Source: DATARH01 sp963789255
GTDB taxonomy: Bacteria; Pseudomonadota; Alphaproteobacteria; ATCC43930; CGMCC-115725
Assembly: GCA_963789255.1 (NCBI GenBank)
Contig: CAWBJW010000001.1
Coordinates: 1,283,008 to 1,347,007 of the forward strand
Length of the DNA stretch: 64,000 nucleotides
Direction: 5' to 3'
In this document: piece after piece, positions 55,822-64,000 of the stretch
How the letters are laid out: each line of letters begins with the position of its first letter
Numbering within the stretch: position 1 is the stretch's first letter
Notes under the pieces: model-generated
What the model saw: only the letters and a program-made list of their open reading frames with translations
Database searches by the model: none
Told to the model about the DNA's origin: nothing
Program-made: the position numbers and the translations under genes

Positions 55822-56472
55822 TTAGACAAGCTCGACGGCTATTTGCTCGTCCTCGCGGATTTTCAGATGCGCCGCCGCCACGATGAGCGGTCGCGCCCAC
55901 GTGGCGCAGGAGATCACCTGCTCCAGCGCTTCGACATCTTCGAGGATTTGCCAGGGATTGCCGTTCCAGTGCTCTTTGGCGCGCTGACCGGTCACGAAAG
56001 CAAGAGCGGCGCAAAGGTGCAGAACCGGGCGAGAACGACCCCAGATGCGAGTTTTGACATTCGAGATATCGCCGCCGCCTGAACCGTCCAAAATCGCCGC
56101 CATTTGTTCGGCCAGATGATTGACGGAGAGTTTAAGGCCATCCGGTGACAACGCGACCTTGCGCTGAGGTATCGCAGTGGCAGGTAGGTAAGGCAACGCC
56201 ATCGCGCCAGCCAATCTCCGGTCGGAGAGCCGGCGTTCCACCCGTTTGAACTCGCTTTCTGGCGCTGCGGCACCAATAACATACCGGCCGGGGAGGGTGA
56301 TCAGCTCGTCACTCAAAGCCGCATCAGCATTGCGTAGCGCGACATGGACAATCGCCTTCTCCGCTCTCTCGCGCCCCTTGGCGTCTAAGGGATAGGCGAC
56401 GGCCGCGAGCATCCGAGCGGTCTGCGTCAGGCAGAGCTCGCCACGGTGCAGCGTGATCGTTTCGCGGGGCAT
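55822..56472 (-). CDS. Hypothetical protein next to integrase
   Basis: A 216-residue protein whose ATG is three bases after the integrase stop, so the two are co-transcribed. It begins MPRETITLHRGELCLTQTAR. It has a helical middle (VKTRIWGRSRPVLHLCAALA, FVTGQRAKEHWNGNPWQILE) and ends in ATWARPLIVAAAHLKIREDE. No family is recognised. Close linkage to the integrase suggests a role in the element's own maintenance rather than cargo. Confidence 0.65.
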   Translation of the reverse strand: MPRETITLHRGELCLTQTARMLAAVAYPLDAKGRERAEKAIVHVALRNADAALSDELITLPGRYVIGAAAPESEFKRVERRLSDRRLAGAMALPYLPATAIPQRKVALSPDGLKLSVNHLAEQMAAILDGSGGGDISNVKTRIWGRSRPVLHLCAALAFVTGQRAKEHWNGNPWQILEDVEALEQVISCATWARPLIVAAAHLKIREDEQIAVELV

Positions 56473-56475
56473 GGG

Positions 56476-57759
56476 TCAGCCCTGCCGAAATGGACGTACC
56501 TCGGCGGATTGCTCGGAGCCGGTTATGAGCGCGGCGGCGCGCTCGGTGGCAGCGCGAAGGGGATCATCGAACAGGTGCGCGTAGCGCGCAGTCGTGCCCG
56601 GCTGGGTATGCCCGAGCAAGGCGCCGATCACAGGAAGGCTCAGCCCGGCGCTGGCGAGCACGCTGGCGTAGGTATGTCGCAGGTCGTGCACCCGGACACC
56701 GCGCAACTCCGCGCCCTTACAGAGCGCCGCCCAAGCGGTTTTGATATCGGTCATCGGGCCGCCGCCGACGCGGGCAGGGAACGCGTAGGACGATGGCTCG
56801 CGCCCCCTTTCTTTGGCGCGGCACTCTGCTTTGTCCTTCATTTCGGCGAGCAACTGGCGGGCCGGTGCCGATATCGGCACTCGATGCTCCCGCTTCTGTT
56901 TTGTGTGGCTGCTGGGCTTGGTCCAGGTTCCGGCCTCCAGGTCGAATTGATCCCATGTCGCGCTCAGCACTTCGCCGCGGCGCGCGCCAGTCAGCAGCAG
57001 CAGCCGCACGGCATTGGCCGCGATCTGGCTCGGGTGTACCGCCAGCGCCTCCGTCAGCCGGCGCAGATCGTCGCCCGACAAATAACGGTAGCGCCGTTCC
57101 TCCGCGTTGCGCTCGACGCCCTTGGCCGGGTTGTCGGGGCGCATTTCCCACCGGATCGCCAGCGAAAACATCTTCGACAGCAGCGCGACAAGCCGGTTTG
57201 CGGCATAGGGTCCGTTCGCTGTCGTCGCCTTGCGGTGGAGCGCGTCAATGTCGGCGAAGGTGATCGAGGCAACTTTCCGCGAGCCGAGCTGCGGCCGGAT
57301 GATGCGCTCGACCATCGATCGATCGTCTTTCTCGGTTCGCTTTCGGCTGGCGTGCTCGGTGAGGTAGCGCTCGCACAGCTCGGCAACGGTCGGCGCCGCC
57401 CGTCCGGCCTCGCGGGCGCCGAGTGGATCGTTGCCCTGATCAACCTCTCGCCTGAGCCGGCCGGCTTCCTCGCGCGCCTTGGCGACGGACCAGGCCGGAT
57501 ATGCGCCGATCGTGTACCGGCGCTCGCGACCCGCGACCCGGTAGTTGAGCACGAAGCTCTTTGCGCCGCTCGCCGTGACGCGCACCCCGAAGCCGCGCAC
57601 CGCATCCTTGCCGGCATCGTAAGTGATTTTGTTGCCGTGCACCGGCGCCGGGAGCGATCGGATCAGTGCATCCGCCAGCCTCCCGCCGTCCGCTGATTTT
57701 GCGGTTTCGGATGGGCTTTCGGTTAAGCTCTTGTTTCGTTTCGTGTCCGACATTGCCAC
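56476..57759 (-). CDS. Tyrosine-type integrase
   Basis: A 427-residue site-specific recombinase of the P4/DUF4102 type. The N-terminal arm-binding domain is KDAVRGFGVRVTASGAKSFV to RRYTIGAYPAWSVAKAREEA. The core-binding domain (TVAELCERYLTEHASRKRTE) is followed by the catalytic domain: Arg in LLLTGARRGEVLSATWDQFD, then HTKQKREHRVPIS, HDLRHTYASV (H-x-x-R) and GHTQPGTTARYAHL (nucleophilic Tyr). It sits about 180 bases inside attR, the normal place for a tRNA-directed integrase. Start ATG 57759 or 57753. Confidence 0.94.
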   Translation of the reverse strand: MAMSDTKRNKSLTESPSETAKSADGGRLADALIRSLPAPVHGNKITYDAGKDAVRGFGVRVTASGAKSFVLNYRVAGRERRYTIGAYPAWSVAKAREEAGRLRREVDQGNDPLGAREAGRAAPTVAELCERYLTEHASRKRTEKDDRSMVERIIRPQLGSRKVASITFADIDALHRKATTANGPYAANRLVALLSKMFSLAIRWEMRPDNPAKGVERNAEERRYRYLSGDDLRRLTEALAVHPSQIAANAVRLLLLTGARRGEVLSATWDQFDLEAGTWTKPSSHTKQKREHRVPISAPARQLLAEMKDKAECRAKERGREPSSYAFPARVGGGPMTDIKTAWAALCKGAELRGVRVHDLRHTYASVLASAGLSLPVIGALLGHTQPGTTARYAHLFDDPLRAATERAAALITGSEQSAEVRPFRQG

Positions 57760-57794
57760 CCTTCCGTGAACAGCCCCGGAACCGTGTCCGTCCG

Positions 57795-57806
57795 GTGTCC
57801 GGACAC
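57795..57806. promoter_or_regulatory. GTGTCCGGACAC palindrome by the integrase
   Basis: A perfect 12-bp palindrome in the region between integrase and attR. GTGTCCG words recur nearby (57784, 57905) and at the left end of the element (46184). It could be an operator or an integrase/excisionase arm site; inferred only. Confidence 0.35.
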
Positions 57807-57942
57807 AAATATGTGCGATGCGTCATCGGGTGTCATCAAAAATCACCGGGTGGCACTAGAAATGCCCGATTTTCCGCGGTATTTGGTTGATGCGATTCGA
57901 CTTTCGTGTCCGTGCAAGGGGTTAGGCGATGGGTCCAGGTCG

Positions 57943-57989
57943 GACTCTTAATCAGCGGGCCGCAGGTTCGAGTCCTGCTGCACCCACCA
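57943..57989. repeat. attR of the integrated element
   Basis: Direct repeat of the 3' half of tRNA-Lys (47 bases, two mismatches from attL). No acceptor 5' half is present here, so it is a remnant and not a tRNA gene. It marks the right end of the element. Confidence 0.9.
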
Positions 57990-58102
57990 ATCTAATCAAT
58001 AACTTAAATGAGATTTTCCGCCGAACATCGCTGGCCATTTCATTTTGCCGACCCCATGCGGACCCAATGGGAACGGTTTCGACAATCTGCGCTCCGGTTC
58101 GA

Positions 58103-58372
58103 TCAACATCCCCGTAGCCCGAAGCGGGCCGCTTTTGAGGACTGCACATAAGACCGACCGTCCATGTTGTCCCGCATCGCGACGGTGATAGCGGCGGTGA
58201 AGACGGTCGAGTTGCGTCGCTGGTCGCAGAGTTTTTTCCACTCTTGTCCGCCGCCTCCTACGAGCGCGTCGAGGACAACGGCCTCAAAATAAGACAAAGC
58301 GTAGGTCGTGAAGATGGCTCGGCGCCCGGGATGTGCGGAGATCAAATCGATCGGAGATAAACCTCCTGCCAT
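58103..58372 (-). pseudogene. Truncated gene fragment, PLD-like N-terminus
   Basis: An 89-residue frame whose first 40 residues (SPIDLISAHPGRRAIFTTYA, LSYFEAVVLDALVGGGG) resemble the N-terminus of large phospholipase-D-like proteins found in accessory regions. After the glycine run the sequence stops looking like that family. The fragment lies in the scar between attR and the acetate kinase stub. It is best read as debris from a former insertion or deletion. The family link is from memory and weak. Confidence 0.35.
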
Positions 58373-58401
58373 CCGTCAATTCTTTCACCTGCTCCAGTGT
58401 C

Positions 58402-58497
58402 CTACCCGTTTTGCCGAGTGGGTCGCGCATCGGCGGCAAACAGCAAGAATTTGATGCTCGACGAACCTGTATCGAGGACGTGGATCGCGTGGCTCAC
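58402..58497 (-). pseudogene. ackA: Acetate kinase, N-terminal stub (31 residues)
   Basis: GTG 58497 overlaps the Pta stop as GTGA. The frame reads VSHAIHVLDTGSSSIKFLLF then AADARPTRQNG and stops. The start pattern hxLDTGSSSIKF is the phosphate-1 region of acetate kinase, whose full length is about 400 residues. Homology ends after about 25 residues, so some 94% of the gene is missing. The break lies 400 bases from attR, and the rest of the gene is not on the other side of the element. Acetyl-phosphate made upstream could then not be used for ATP through this locus. Confidence 0.75.
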
Positions 58498-59888
58498 GGC
58501 GTTTTCCTGTCCGCGCTGCGCGCCAGCAGCAGCGCGATCGCGCAGGAGGAGAGCCGAGCCCTGGTCTTGTCGGCCCGGCTGGTGAGGATAATCGGGACAC
58601 GCGCGCCGAGCACGATGCCGGCAACCTGCGCATCGCCAAGATATTCGAGCTGCTTCGCCAGCATATTGCCCGCTTCCAGATCGGGCACGACGAAGATGTC
58701 GGCGCACCCGGCGACCGGCGAGGAGATGCCCTTGGTACGGGCGGCTTCCGCCGATACCGCATTGTCGAAGGCCAGCGGCCCGTCGATTATGCCTCCGGTG
58801 ATCTGGCCGCGGTCGGCCATCTTGCACAGGGCGGCGGCGTCGAGCGTGGATTTGATTCTGTCGGTGACGGTCTCCACCGCCGACAGGATCGCGACCTTCG
58901 GGCAGGCGATCCCGAGCGCATGGGCAAGGTCGATGGCGTTCTGCACGATGTCGCGCTTCTCGTCGAGAGTCGGATAGACGTTGATTGCCGCGTCGGTAAT
59001 CAACAACGGGCGCGGATAGAATGGTGCGTCGATCGCGAAGACGTGGCTGATCCGTCGCGCCGTGCGCAGGCCCGTTTCATTGTCGACCACCGCATGCATC
59101 AGCTCGTCGGTGTGGAGCGCTCCTTTCATCAGCGCCTCGACCTTTCCCTCCCGCGCCATCGCCACGGCCGCGATCGCGGCGGCGTGGCTATGCTCGGTCT
59201 GGATCAGCTCGAAGGGCGAAAGATCGATGTCCGCTTGCTGCGCGGCGGCGCGGATCTTCGATTCCGGCCCGATCAGGACGGGCACGATCAACCGCTCGCG
59301 CGTCGCTTCGACGGCGCCGACCAACGACACCGTATCTACTGGATGAACGACCGCCGTGCGCAAGGGTTTGAGACCGCGGCACTGTTCCATCAGCCGGCGG
59401 TGTTGGCGGCCTTTGTCGAGTAATGCGATTTCGGGCAAGGCGACGCGCGGCCGGGAAATCTTTTCCGTTGGCGCTTGCACCTCGGCAGTGCCCGAAATAA
59501 CCGTCTCGCCGCGCTGGTTGATCGCCGTGCAGTCAAACACGACGCGATGGCCGTCAGCGAATTTGTGCTTGACCGCCACGCTAACGGAGACCGTATCGCC
59601 GACCCCGACCGGGCGGTGGAAGCGCAGCGATTGGCCGAGATAGATCGTTCCCGGACCCGGCAACTCGGTGCCGAGCACGGCCGAAATCAGCGCGCCTCCC
59701 CACATGCCATGGGCGACAAGCCGATGGAACACATCGCTCTTGGCGAAGGCCTGGTCGACATGCGTCGGGTTGACATCGCCTGACAGGATCGCGAACAGCT
59801 CGATATCTTTGAGCGTCAGCGTATGAGCAAGGCTCGCCGCGTCGCCCGGTTTCAGCTCGTCAAAGGTCCGGTTCTCGATGCGTTCCAT
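58494..59888 (-). CDS. MaoC-like dehydratase/phosphate acetyltransferase fusion
   Basis: A 464-residue bifunctional protein. Residues 10-140 form a MaoC hot-dog hydratase domain (LTLKDIELFAILSGDVNPTH, VDQAFAKSDVFHRLVAHGMW). Residues 165-460 form a phosphate acetyl/butyryltransferase domain (VVHPVDTVSLVGAVEATRER, ALMKGALHTDELMHAVVDNE, RRISHVFAIDAPFYPRPLLI, DGPLAFDNAVS, DIFVVPDLEAGNMLAKQLEY). It would convert acetyl-CoA to acetyl-phosphate. It lies downstream of the DHODH-like gene (122-base gap) and is coupled to the acetate kinase stub by a GTGA overlap. Confidence 0.9.
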   Translation of the reverse strand: MERIENRTFDELKPGDAASLAHTLTLKDIELFAILSGDVNPTHVDQAFAKSDVFHRLVAHGMWGGALISAVLGTELPGPGTIYLGQSLRFHRPVGVGDTVSVSVAVKHKFADGHRVVFDCTAINQRGETVISGTAEVQAPTEKISRPRVALPEIALLDKGRQHRRLMEQCRGLKPLRTAVVHPVDTVSLVGAVEATRERLIVPVLIGPESKIRAAAQQADIDLSPFELIQTEHSHAAAIAAVAMAREGKVEALMKGALHTDELMHAVVDNETGLRTARRISHVFAIDAPFYPRPLLITDAAINVYPTLDEKRDIVQNAIDLAHALGIACPKVAILSAVETVTDRIKSTLDAAALCKMADRGQITGGIIDGPLAFDNAVSAEAARTKGISSPVAGCADIFVVPDLEAGNMLAKQLEYLGDAQVAGIVLGARVPIILTSRADKTRARLSSCAIALLLARSADRKTP

Positions 59889-60010
59889 GCCCGCCTTCTT
59901 CCGTCGCGCGGCTCTTGCAGAGGCGAGGCCTCTTCACATCGTGGTATGCAGGCTCCTCGTCTCGACCGGGTAACCCCAGATCTCTCGATCGCGGTACGGC
60001 AAAGCGAGCC

Positions 60011-61039
60011 TCACGCCTTCCTGACGAGGCGGGGCTCGATGTCAAAACTCGGATATCCGAACAGCAACGTTCGTCGATAGTTGGTGCGAAACAGCGCCTC
60101 CGGCTCGCCAAGCCGGTCGGCGCGCATGCGGCCGCGGATCTCCGCCACCGAGCCGGCGCCATGTGCTTCGAGCCATTCATCAACCCCTTGAACCAACCGG
60201 CCGAGGTATCCGGCACCGTGGCGCAGCAATGCCGATGCCGTCAGCACCACATCCGCGCCCGCGAGCAGGTATTTGATCACCTCTTCGGGTCCCTCGACTC
60301 CTCTTCCGCCCGCAAGGCTCAGCGATGTTTTCCCGGCCAGTATCGCGATCCACATCAGCGGCAGACGGATGTCCTCGGCAGTGGACAAACGCGCGCTGGG
60401 GCAGAAACTCAGCGTCTCGAAGTCGATGTCCGGCTCAAACAGCCGGTTGAACAGGACGATGCCGCGCGCCCCGGCATCGGCGAGCGCGGCGGCGAGATGA
60501 GCCGGCGCGGTGAAATAGGGCGAGAGCTTGACGGTCACGGGAATATCCACCGCCGCGCAGACCCCGCGCACCGTCTCGATCAGACGATGCTCGACTTCGG
60601 CGGAACTCTCCCGCGGGTCGATCGGCAGGTGGAACAGATCGAGTTCGATCGCCGCTGCCCCTGCCGCCTTCAGATCGGTGGCGATCCCGGTCCAGCCTTC
60701 ACGCGTGATCCCGTTCAGGCTGGCGATCAGCGGCACCGAGACGCTGTCGGCCGCGCGCCGGATGATCTCGAGACGGGCAGCCAGCGCGCCCGGGTATCCC
60801 GGAAGCGGTGGCAGATAGCTCGTCACCTCCGGATGGCTCTCCGCCCCTACCGTCGCGAAGGCTTCGAGCGCGGCCGCCTCGGCCGCGACCTCCTCTTCGT
60901 AGATCGATGCGGTGACGATCGCCGCCGCCCCCGCATCTTCGAGCCGCCGGATGCCGTCGAAGGTCGCGGAGAGCGGCGAGGCGCTGGCGACGATGGGATG
61001 GGCCAAAGACAGGCCAAGATAGTTGGTCTGCAGGTTCAT
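60011..61039 (-). CDS. Dihydroorotate dehydrogenase-like flavoprotein
   Basis: A 342-residue FMN TIM-barrel protein. It has LGLSLAHPIVASASPLSATF, AIELDLFHLPIDPRES, IPVTVKLSPYFTAPAHLAAA and the phosphate-binding SLAGGRGVEGPEEVIKYLLA with ADVVLTASALLRHG. This subgroup regularly accompanies pyruvate:ferredoxin oxidoreductase genes and is probably a redox partner rather than a pyrimidine enzyme. Its ATG overlaps the POR stop (ATGA), so the two are translationally coupled. Confidence 0.88.
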   Translation of the reverse strand: MNLQTNYLGLSLAHPIVASASPLSATFDGIRRLEDAGAAAIVTASIYEEEVAAEAAALEAFATVGAESHPEVTSYLPPLPGYPGALAARLEIIRRAADSVSVPLIASLNGITREGWTGIATDLKAAGAAAIELDLFHLPIDPRESSAEVEHRLIETVRGVCAAVDIPVTVKLSPYFTAPAHLAAALADAGARGIVLFNRLFEPDIDFETLSFCPSARLSTAEDIRLPLMWIAILAGKTSLSLAGGRGVEGPEEVIKYLLAGADVVLTASALLRHGAGYLGRLVQGVDEWLEAHGAGSVAEIRGRMRADRLGEPEALFRTNYRRTLLFGYPSFDIEPRLVRKA

Positions 61040-64000
61040 CCCGCCACCTCCGCCGTGGGTCGGTCACGAGTAACGTCCTCGTCCTGCCAGAACGGATGGA
61101 ACCGCGTTCCGTCCCGCGCCGCCATGTCCTCGTAAAGCCGGTAACGCTCATCCGCCCCGGCCTGCGCCCGACGCAACATCATCCGCGCGTCTTCAGGCCG
61201 CGTCTGGGTGAGGATCCGGTAGCGCAGCTCGTGATAGGCGAAGTCTTCAATCGGAATCCGCGGCCGCGTGCTGTCGAGGCGAAACGGGTTCATGTTGGAT
61301 TTGCGCATCCGCGGATCGTAGCGGAACAGCGGCCAATACCCGCTGGCGGCCGCCCGCTGCTGCTGCTTCATGCCGTCGCGCAGATCGTAGCCGTGGGCGA
61401 TGCAATGACTATAGGCGAGGATCAGCGCAGGACCCGGATAAGATTCGGCGTCGCGCATTGCCTGGATTGTCTGTTCCGGGCTCGCTCCCAGGGCGATTTG
61501 CGCCACATAAACGTAGCCGTAGGCGATGGCCTGCAGCGCCAGGTCCTTGCGCGGCGTGCGCTTGCCGGCGGAGGCGAACTTCGCGGAGGCCCCCAGCGGC
61601 GTCGCTTTCGAGGATTGCCCGCCGGTGTTGGAATAAACCTCGGTATCGAGCACCAGAACGTTGACGTCGCGGTCTTGGGCCAGGACATGGTCAAGTCCGC
61701 CGGCGCCGATGTCGTAAGCCCAGCCATCGCCGCCGACGATCCACAGGCTTCGGCGGACCAGATGCTCGGCCAGGTTCAGCAGATCGCAGGTAGGCCCGTC
61801 GGTCGGGTCCCCGAGCATACGCCGCATTTCCTCGACCCGGATGCGCTGCGCCACGATCTCGCTGTCGGTACTTTGCGGCGCGTCGAGAATTTGATCGGCA
61901 AGCTGCGGGCCGATGCGTTCGGCCAGCGCGCGGACCAGGGCGCGCGCCATCGCCACCTGCTGGTTAACGGCAAGGCGCATGCCAAAACCGAACTCGGCAT
62001 TGTCCTCGAAGAGGCTGTTGTTCCACGCCGGGCCGCGCCCGTCCGGGCCGACGCGCCACGGCAGAGACGGCAGATTACCGCCGTAGATCGACGAGCAGCC
62101 GGTCGCGTTGGCGATCTGCAAGCGATCACCGAACAACTGTGACAGTAGCTTGAGATAGGGGGTCTCGCCGCAGCCGGCGCAGGCGCCCGAGAACTCGAAC
62201 AGCGGCCGAACGAACTGCAATCCCCGCGAGAGATGCAGGTCGACCTGTTCGCGAGCGTGTTCCGGCAATTTCTCGAAGAATGCGAGATCGCGCCGCCCCG
62301 CTTCGACCAGCTTCAGCCTTTCGCCGAGATTGATCGCCTTGACACCGGGCTCGAGCGGATCATGGGCCGGACAGTGATCGATGCAAATCCCGCAACCTGT
62401 GCAATCCTCGACAGCGATCTGCAAGGTGAACCGCTTGTCGGGGTAGCCGCGCGCATTGACCGGTGCGGACGGAAAGCCTTGCGGCGCTTGCGTGAGCAGC
62501 GCGCCGTCATAAGCCTTGGCCCGGATCACGCTGTGCGGGCAGACAATGCTGCATTGGCCGCACTGGATGCAGAGATCCGGCTTCCAGACAGGCACCGAGA
62601 AGGCGACATTGCGCTTCTCGTATTGGGTCGTGCCTCCGACATAACTGCCGTCGGCCGGGATCGCGCTGACCGGGATCTCGTTGCCCCGGCCGGCAAATTG
62701 CAGCGCGGCGATGCGTTTGATCTGGTCGGGCGCGTCATCGGGGATGAACACCCGGAGTTCCTCCTTGGAGGTGACTGCTGTCGGCACCGAGACTTTGTGC
62801 AAATGCTCGAGAGCGGTATCGACTGCGGCAAAATTCTTCTCCAGGACCGCTCGCCCCTTCGCCCCGTAAGTCTTCTCGATCGACATGCGGATGCGCCGAA
62901 CGCCCTCCTCGCGTGGCAGTACGCCGCTGATCGCGAAAAAGCAGGTCTGGAGGATCGTGTTCACGCGCGGTCCGAGGCCGAGGCGCTGGGCAACGCCGGT
63001 CGCGTCGATGACGAAAAGGCGCAGGCCTTTCTCGATGACCTGTAGCTGCACGGTTAGAGGCAGATGATCCCACACGGAAGCCGTGTCGAAGGGCGCATTG
63101 ATCAGGACGGTCGCGCCGGGCTTCGCCGCACCGAGGACATCAATCTTCTGCAGGAAGTCGAACTTGTGGACACCGATGAAATCGGCCGATTGCAGCAGAT
63201 AGGGGGCAGCGAGAGGCGCATTGCCGAAGCGCAGATGGCTGATCGTCTCCGCTCCGGATTTGTGGCTATCGTAGACGAAATAACCCTGAGCGTAATGCCC
63301 AGGGTCCTCGGCGAGAATTCTTCATGCTGTTCTTATTGGCCCCGACCGTCCCGTCGGCGCCGAGACCGAAGAACAGCGCGCGGGTGACGCCTGGCGGCTC
63401 GATGTCGAAGCCACTTTCGACCGGCAGGCTGGTGCCGCAGACATCGTCCGTGATGCCGACCGTGAAGCCCGCATGCGGGTCTTCCTTTTTGAGATGATCG
63501 AATACGGCCTTGGCCATCGCCGGGTTGAATTCCTTTGACGACAGGCCGTAGCGGCCGCCCACGACGAGCGGCAGACAGTGGCGGGTGCTGCGCGCGACCG
63601 CATCGGCCAGGCTGTGCGCGACATCGAGGCACAACGGCTCGGCTGGCGCGCCGGGTTCCTGGTGCGGTCGAGCACGGCAATGCGGCGCACGCCTCCTCGG
63701 CAGCGCGGCGAGAAAATCCTTCGCCGACCATGGCCGGTAAAGGAGCACCTGCAATACGCCGACACGCTCGTCCTGCGCGTTGAGACAGGCGACCGTCGCC
63801 CGCAAAGTCTCAGCGGCCGAGCCCATTACGACCACCACGCGCTCGGCCTCCGGGTGACCGTCGTAGCGAAACAGGCGATAGCGGCGCCCGGTCAGGGCGG
63901 CAAAACTACCATCGCGCGCTGCACGATGCCGGGCGTTGCCAGGTAGTACGGATTTACCGTTTCCCGCGCCTGAAAGAAGGTGTCGGGGTTCTGGGCCGTG
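61036..64000 (-). CDS. nifJ: Pyruvate:ferredoxin (flavodoxin) oxidoreductase, 5' end off window, four frame breaks
   Basis: The C-terminal two thirds or more of a single-chain POR, which oxidises pyruvate to acetyl-CoA and reduces ferredoxin or flavodoxin. From the right edge: TAQNPDTFFQARETVNPYYL, GGRYGLSSKEFNPAMAKAVF, GTSLPVESGFDIEPPGVTRA and GVHKFDFLQKIDVLGAAKPG. Two 4Fe-4S sites follow (CIQCGQCSIVCP; CTGCGICIDHCP), then the TPP site GGDGWAYDIGAGGLDHVLA and DTEVYSNTGGQSSKATPLG. Frame breaks near 63320 and 63705 (extra base) and 63665 and 63910 (lost base) are each followed by resumed homology. The open part is 61036-63075 and somewhat beyond. It is upstream in an operon with the DHODH-like and Pta genes. 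Confidence 0.88.

Larger units (their letters stand above)
46147..57942. mobile_element. tRNA-Lys-targeted integrative element (about 11.8 kb)
   Basis: Bounded by the 47-bp direct repeat. The tyrosine integrase lies next to the right boundary and reads inward. The gene content is modular: hsdR-hsdM-hsdS and two small unknown genes on the + strand, then a DUF5681 gene, a serine recombinase, a primase-polymerase protein, an AlpA-like regulator, an unknown 216-residue protein and the integrase. I see no capsid, tail, terminase large subunit, relaxase or mating-pore gene, so it is either a satellite-like or mobilizable island. Restriction-modification is its visible cargo. Confidence 0.88.

Noticed and set aside
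57943..57989. Second tRNA-Lys gene
   Set aside because: Only the 3' half is present; the 5' acceptor and D-arm are missing, so it is an attachment-site repeat.

Overview
The window is high-GC, densely coded DNA from a chromosome. Gene content (UrtABCDE urea transporter, KpsC capsule glycosyltransferase, MaoC-Pta fusion, RidA and DUF427 proteins, FNR/FixK-type box, short palindromic repeats) suggests an alphaproteobacterium, perhaps of the Hyphomicrobiales or Rhodospirillales. No rRNA or ribosomal protein gene is present to fix the genus.

Layout. 0-2.7 kb: a partial XRE regulator, a Crp-type regulator, an AmpD-like amidase and an NTF2-like protein. 2.9-8.5 kb: a complete, tightly packed urtABCDE operon. 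8.5-12.8 kb: an FNR-like box, a 33-residue membrane protein, an APH/P-loop kinase fusion, an MFS carrier and a CapA-like metallophosphatase. 13-19.8 kb: a catabolic cluster of CoA-transferase A/B, GMC oxidoreductase, DUF35 protein, thiolase-like protein and FadJ-like enzyme. 19.8-31.6 kb: a DUF4268 nuclease-like gene, an AtzG/amidase/amidohydrolase operon, enolase-superfamily and RidA genes, small exported or hypothetical genes, enoyl-CoA hydratase, TauE/SafE permease, USP and NUDIX. 31.6-33.2 kb is gene-poor and repeat-bearing. 33-40 kb: a lipoprotein, gamma-glutamyltransferase, SDR and two tandem P450s. 40-46 kb: an envelope polysaccharide locus (LTA-synthase-like enzyme, SDR, KpsC, nucleotidyltransferase-GmhB fusion).

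At 46.07 kb a tRNA-Lys(CTT) gene is the target of an integrative element of about 11.8 kb, bounded by a 47-bp direct repeat (46100-46146 and 57943-57989). The element carries a type I restriction-modification system, several unknown genes, a serine recombinase, a primase-polymerase protein, an AlpA-like regulator and a tyrosine integrase beside attR. It has no virion or conjugation genes. Right of it, 58.1-64 kb holds a leftward anaerobic energy operon: pyruvate:ferredoxin oxidoreductase (running off the right edge), a DHODH-like protein and a MaoC-phosphate acetyltransferase fusion. An acetate kinase cut to 31 codons ends the series.

At least 16 single-base frame breaks lie in otherwise well-conserved genes (UrtA, APH kinase, CoA-transferase A, GMC, FadJ x3, racemase, SDR, LTA-like, KpsC, POR x4). 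Most are one-base insertions with perfect homology resuming in the next frame. They look more like sequencing or assembly error than gene decay, so I annotate these genes as whole loci.
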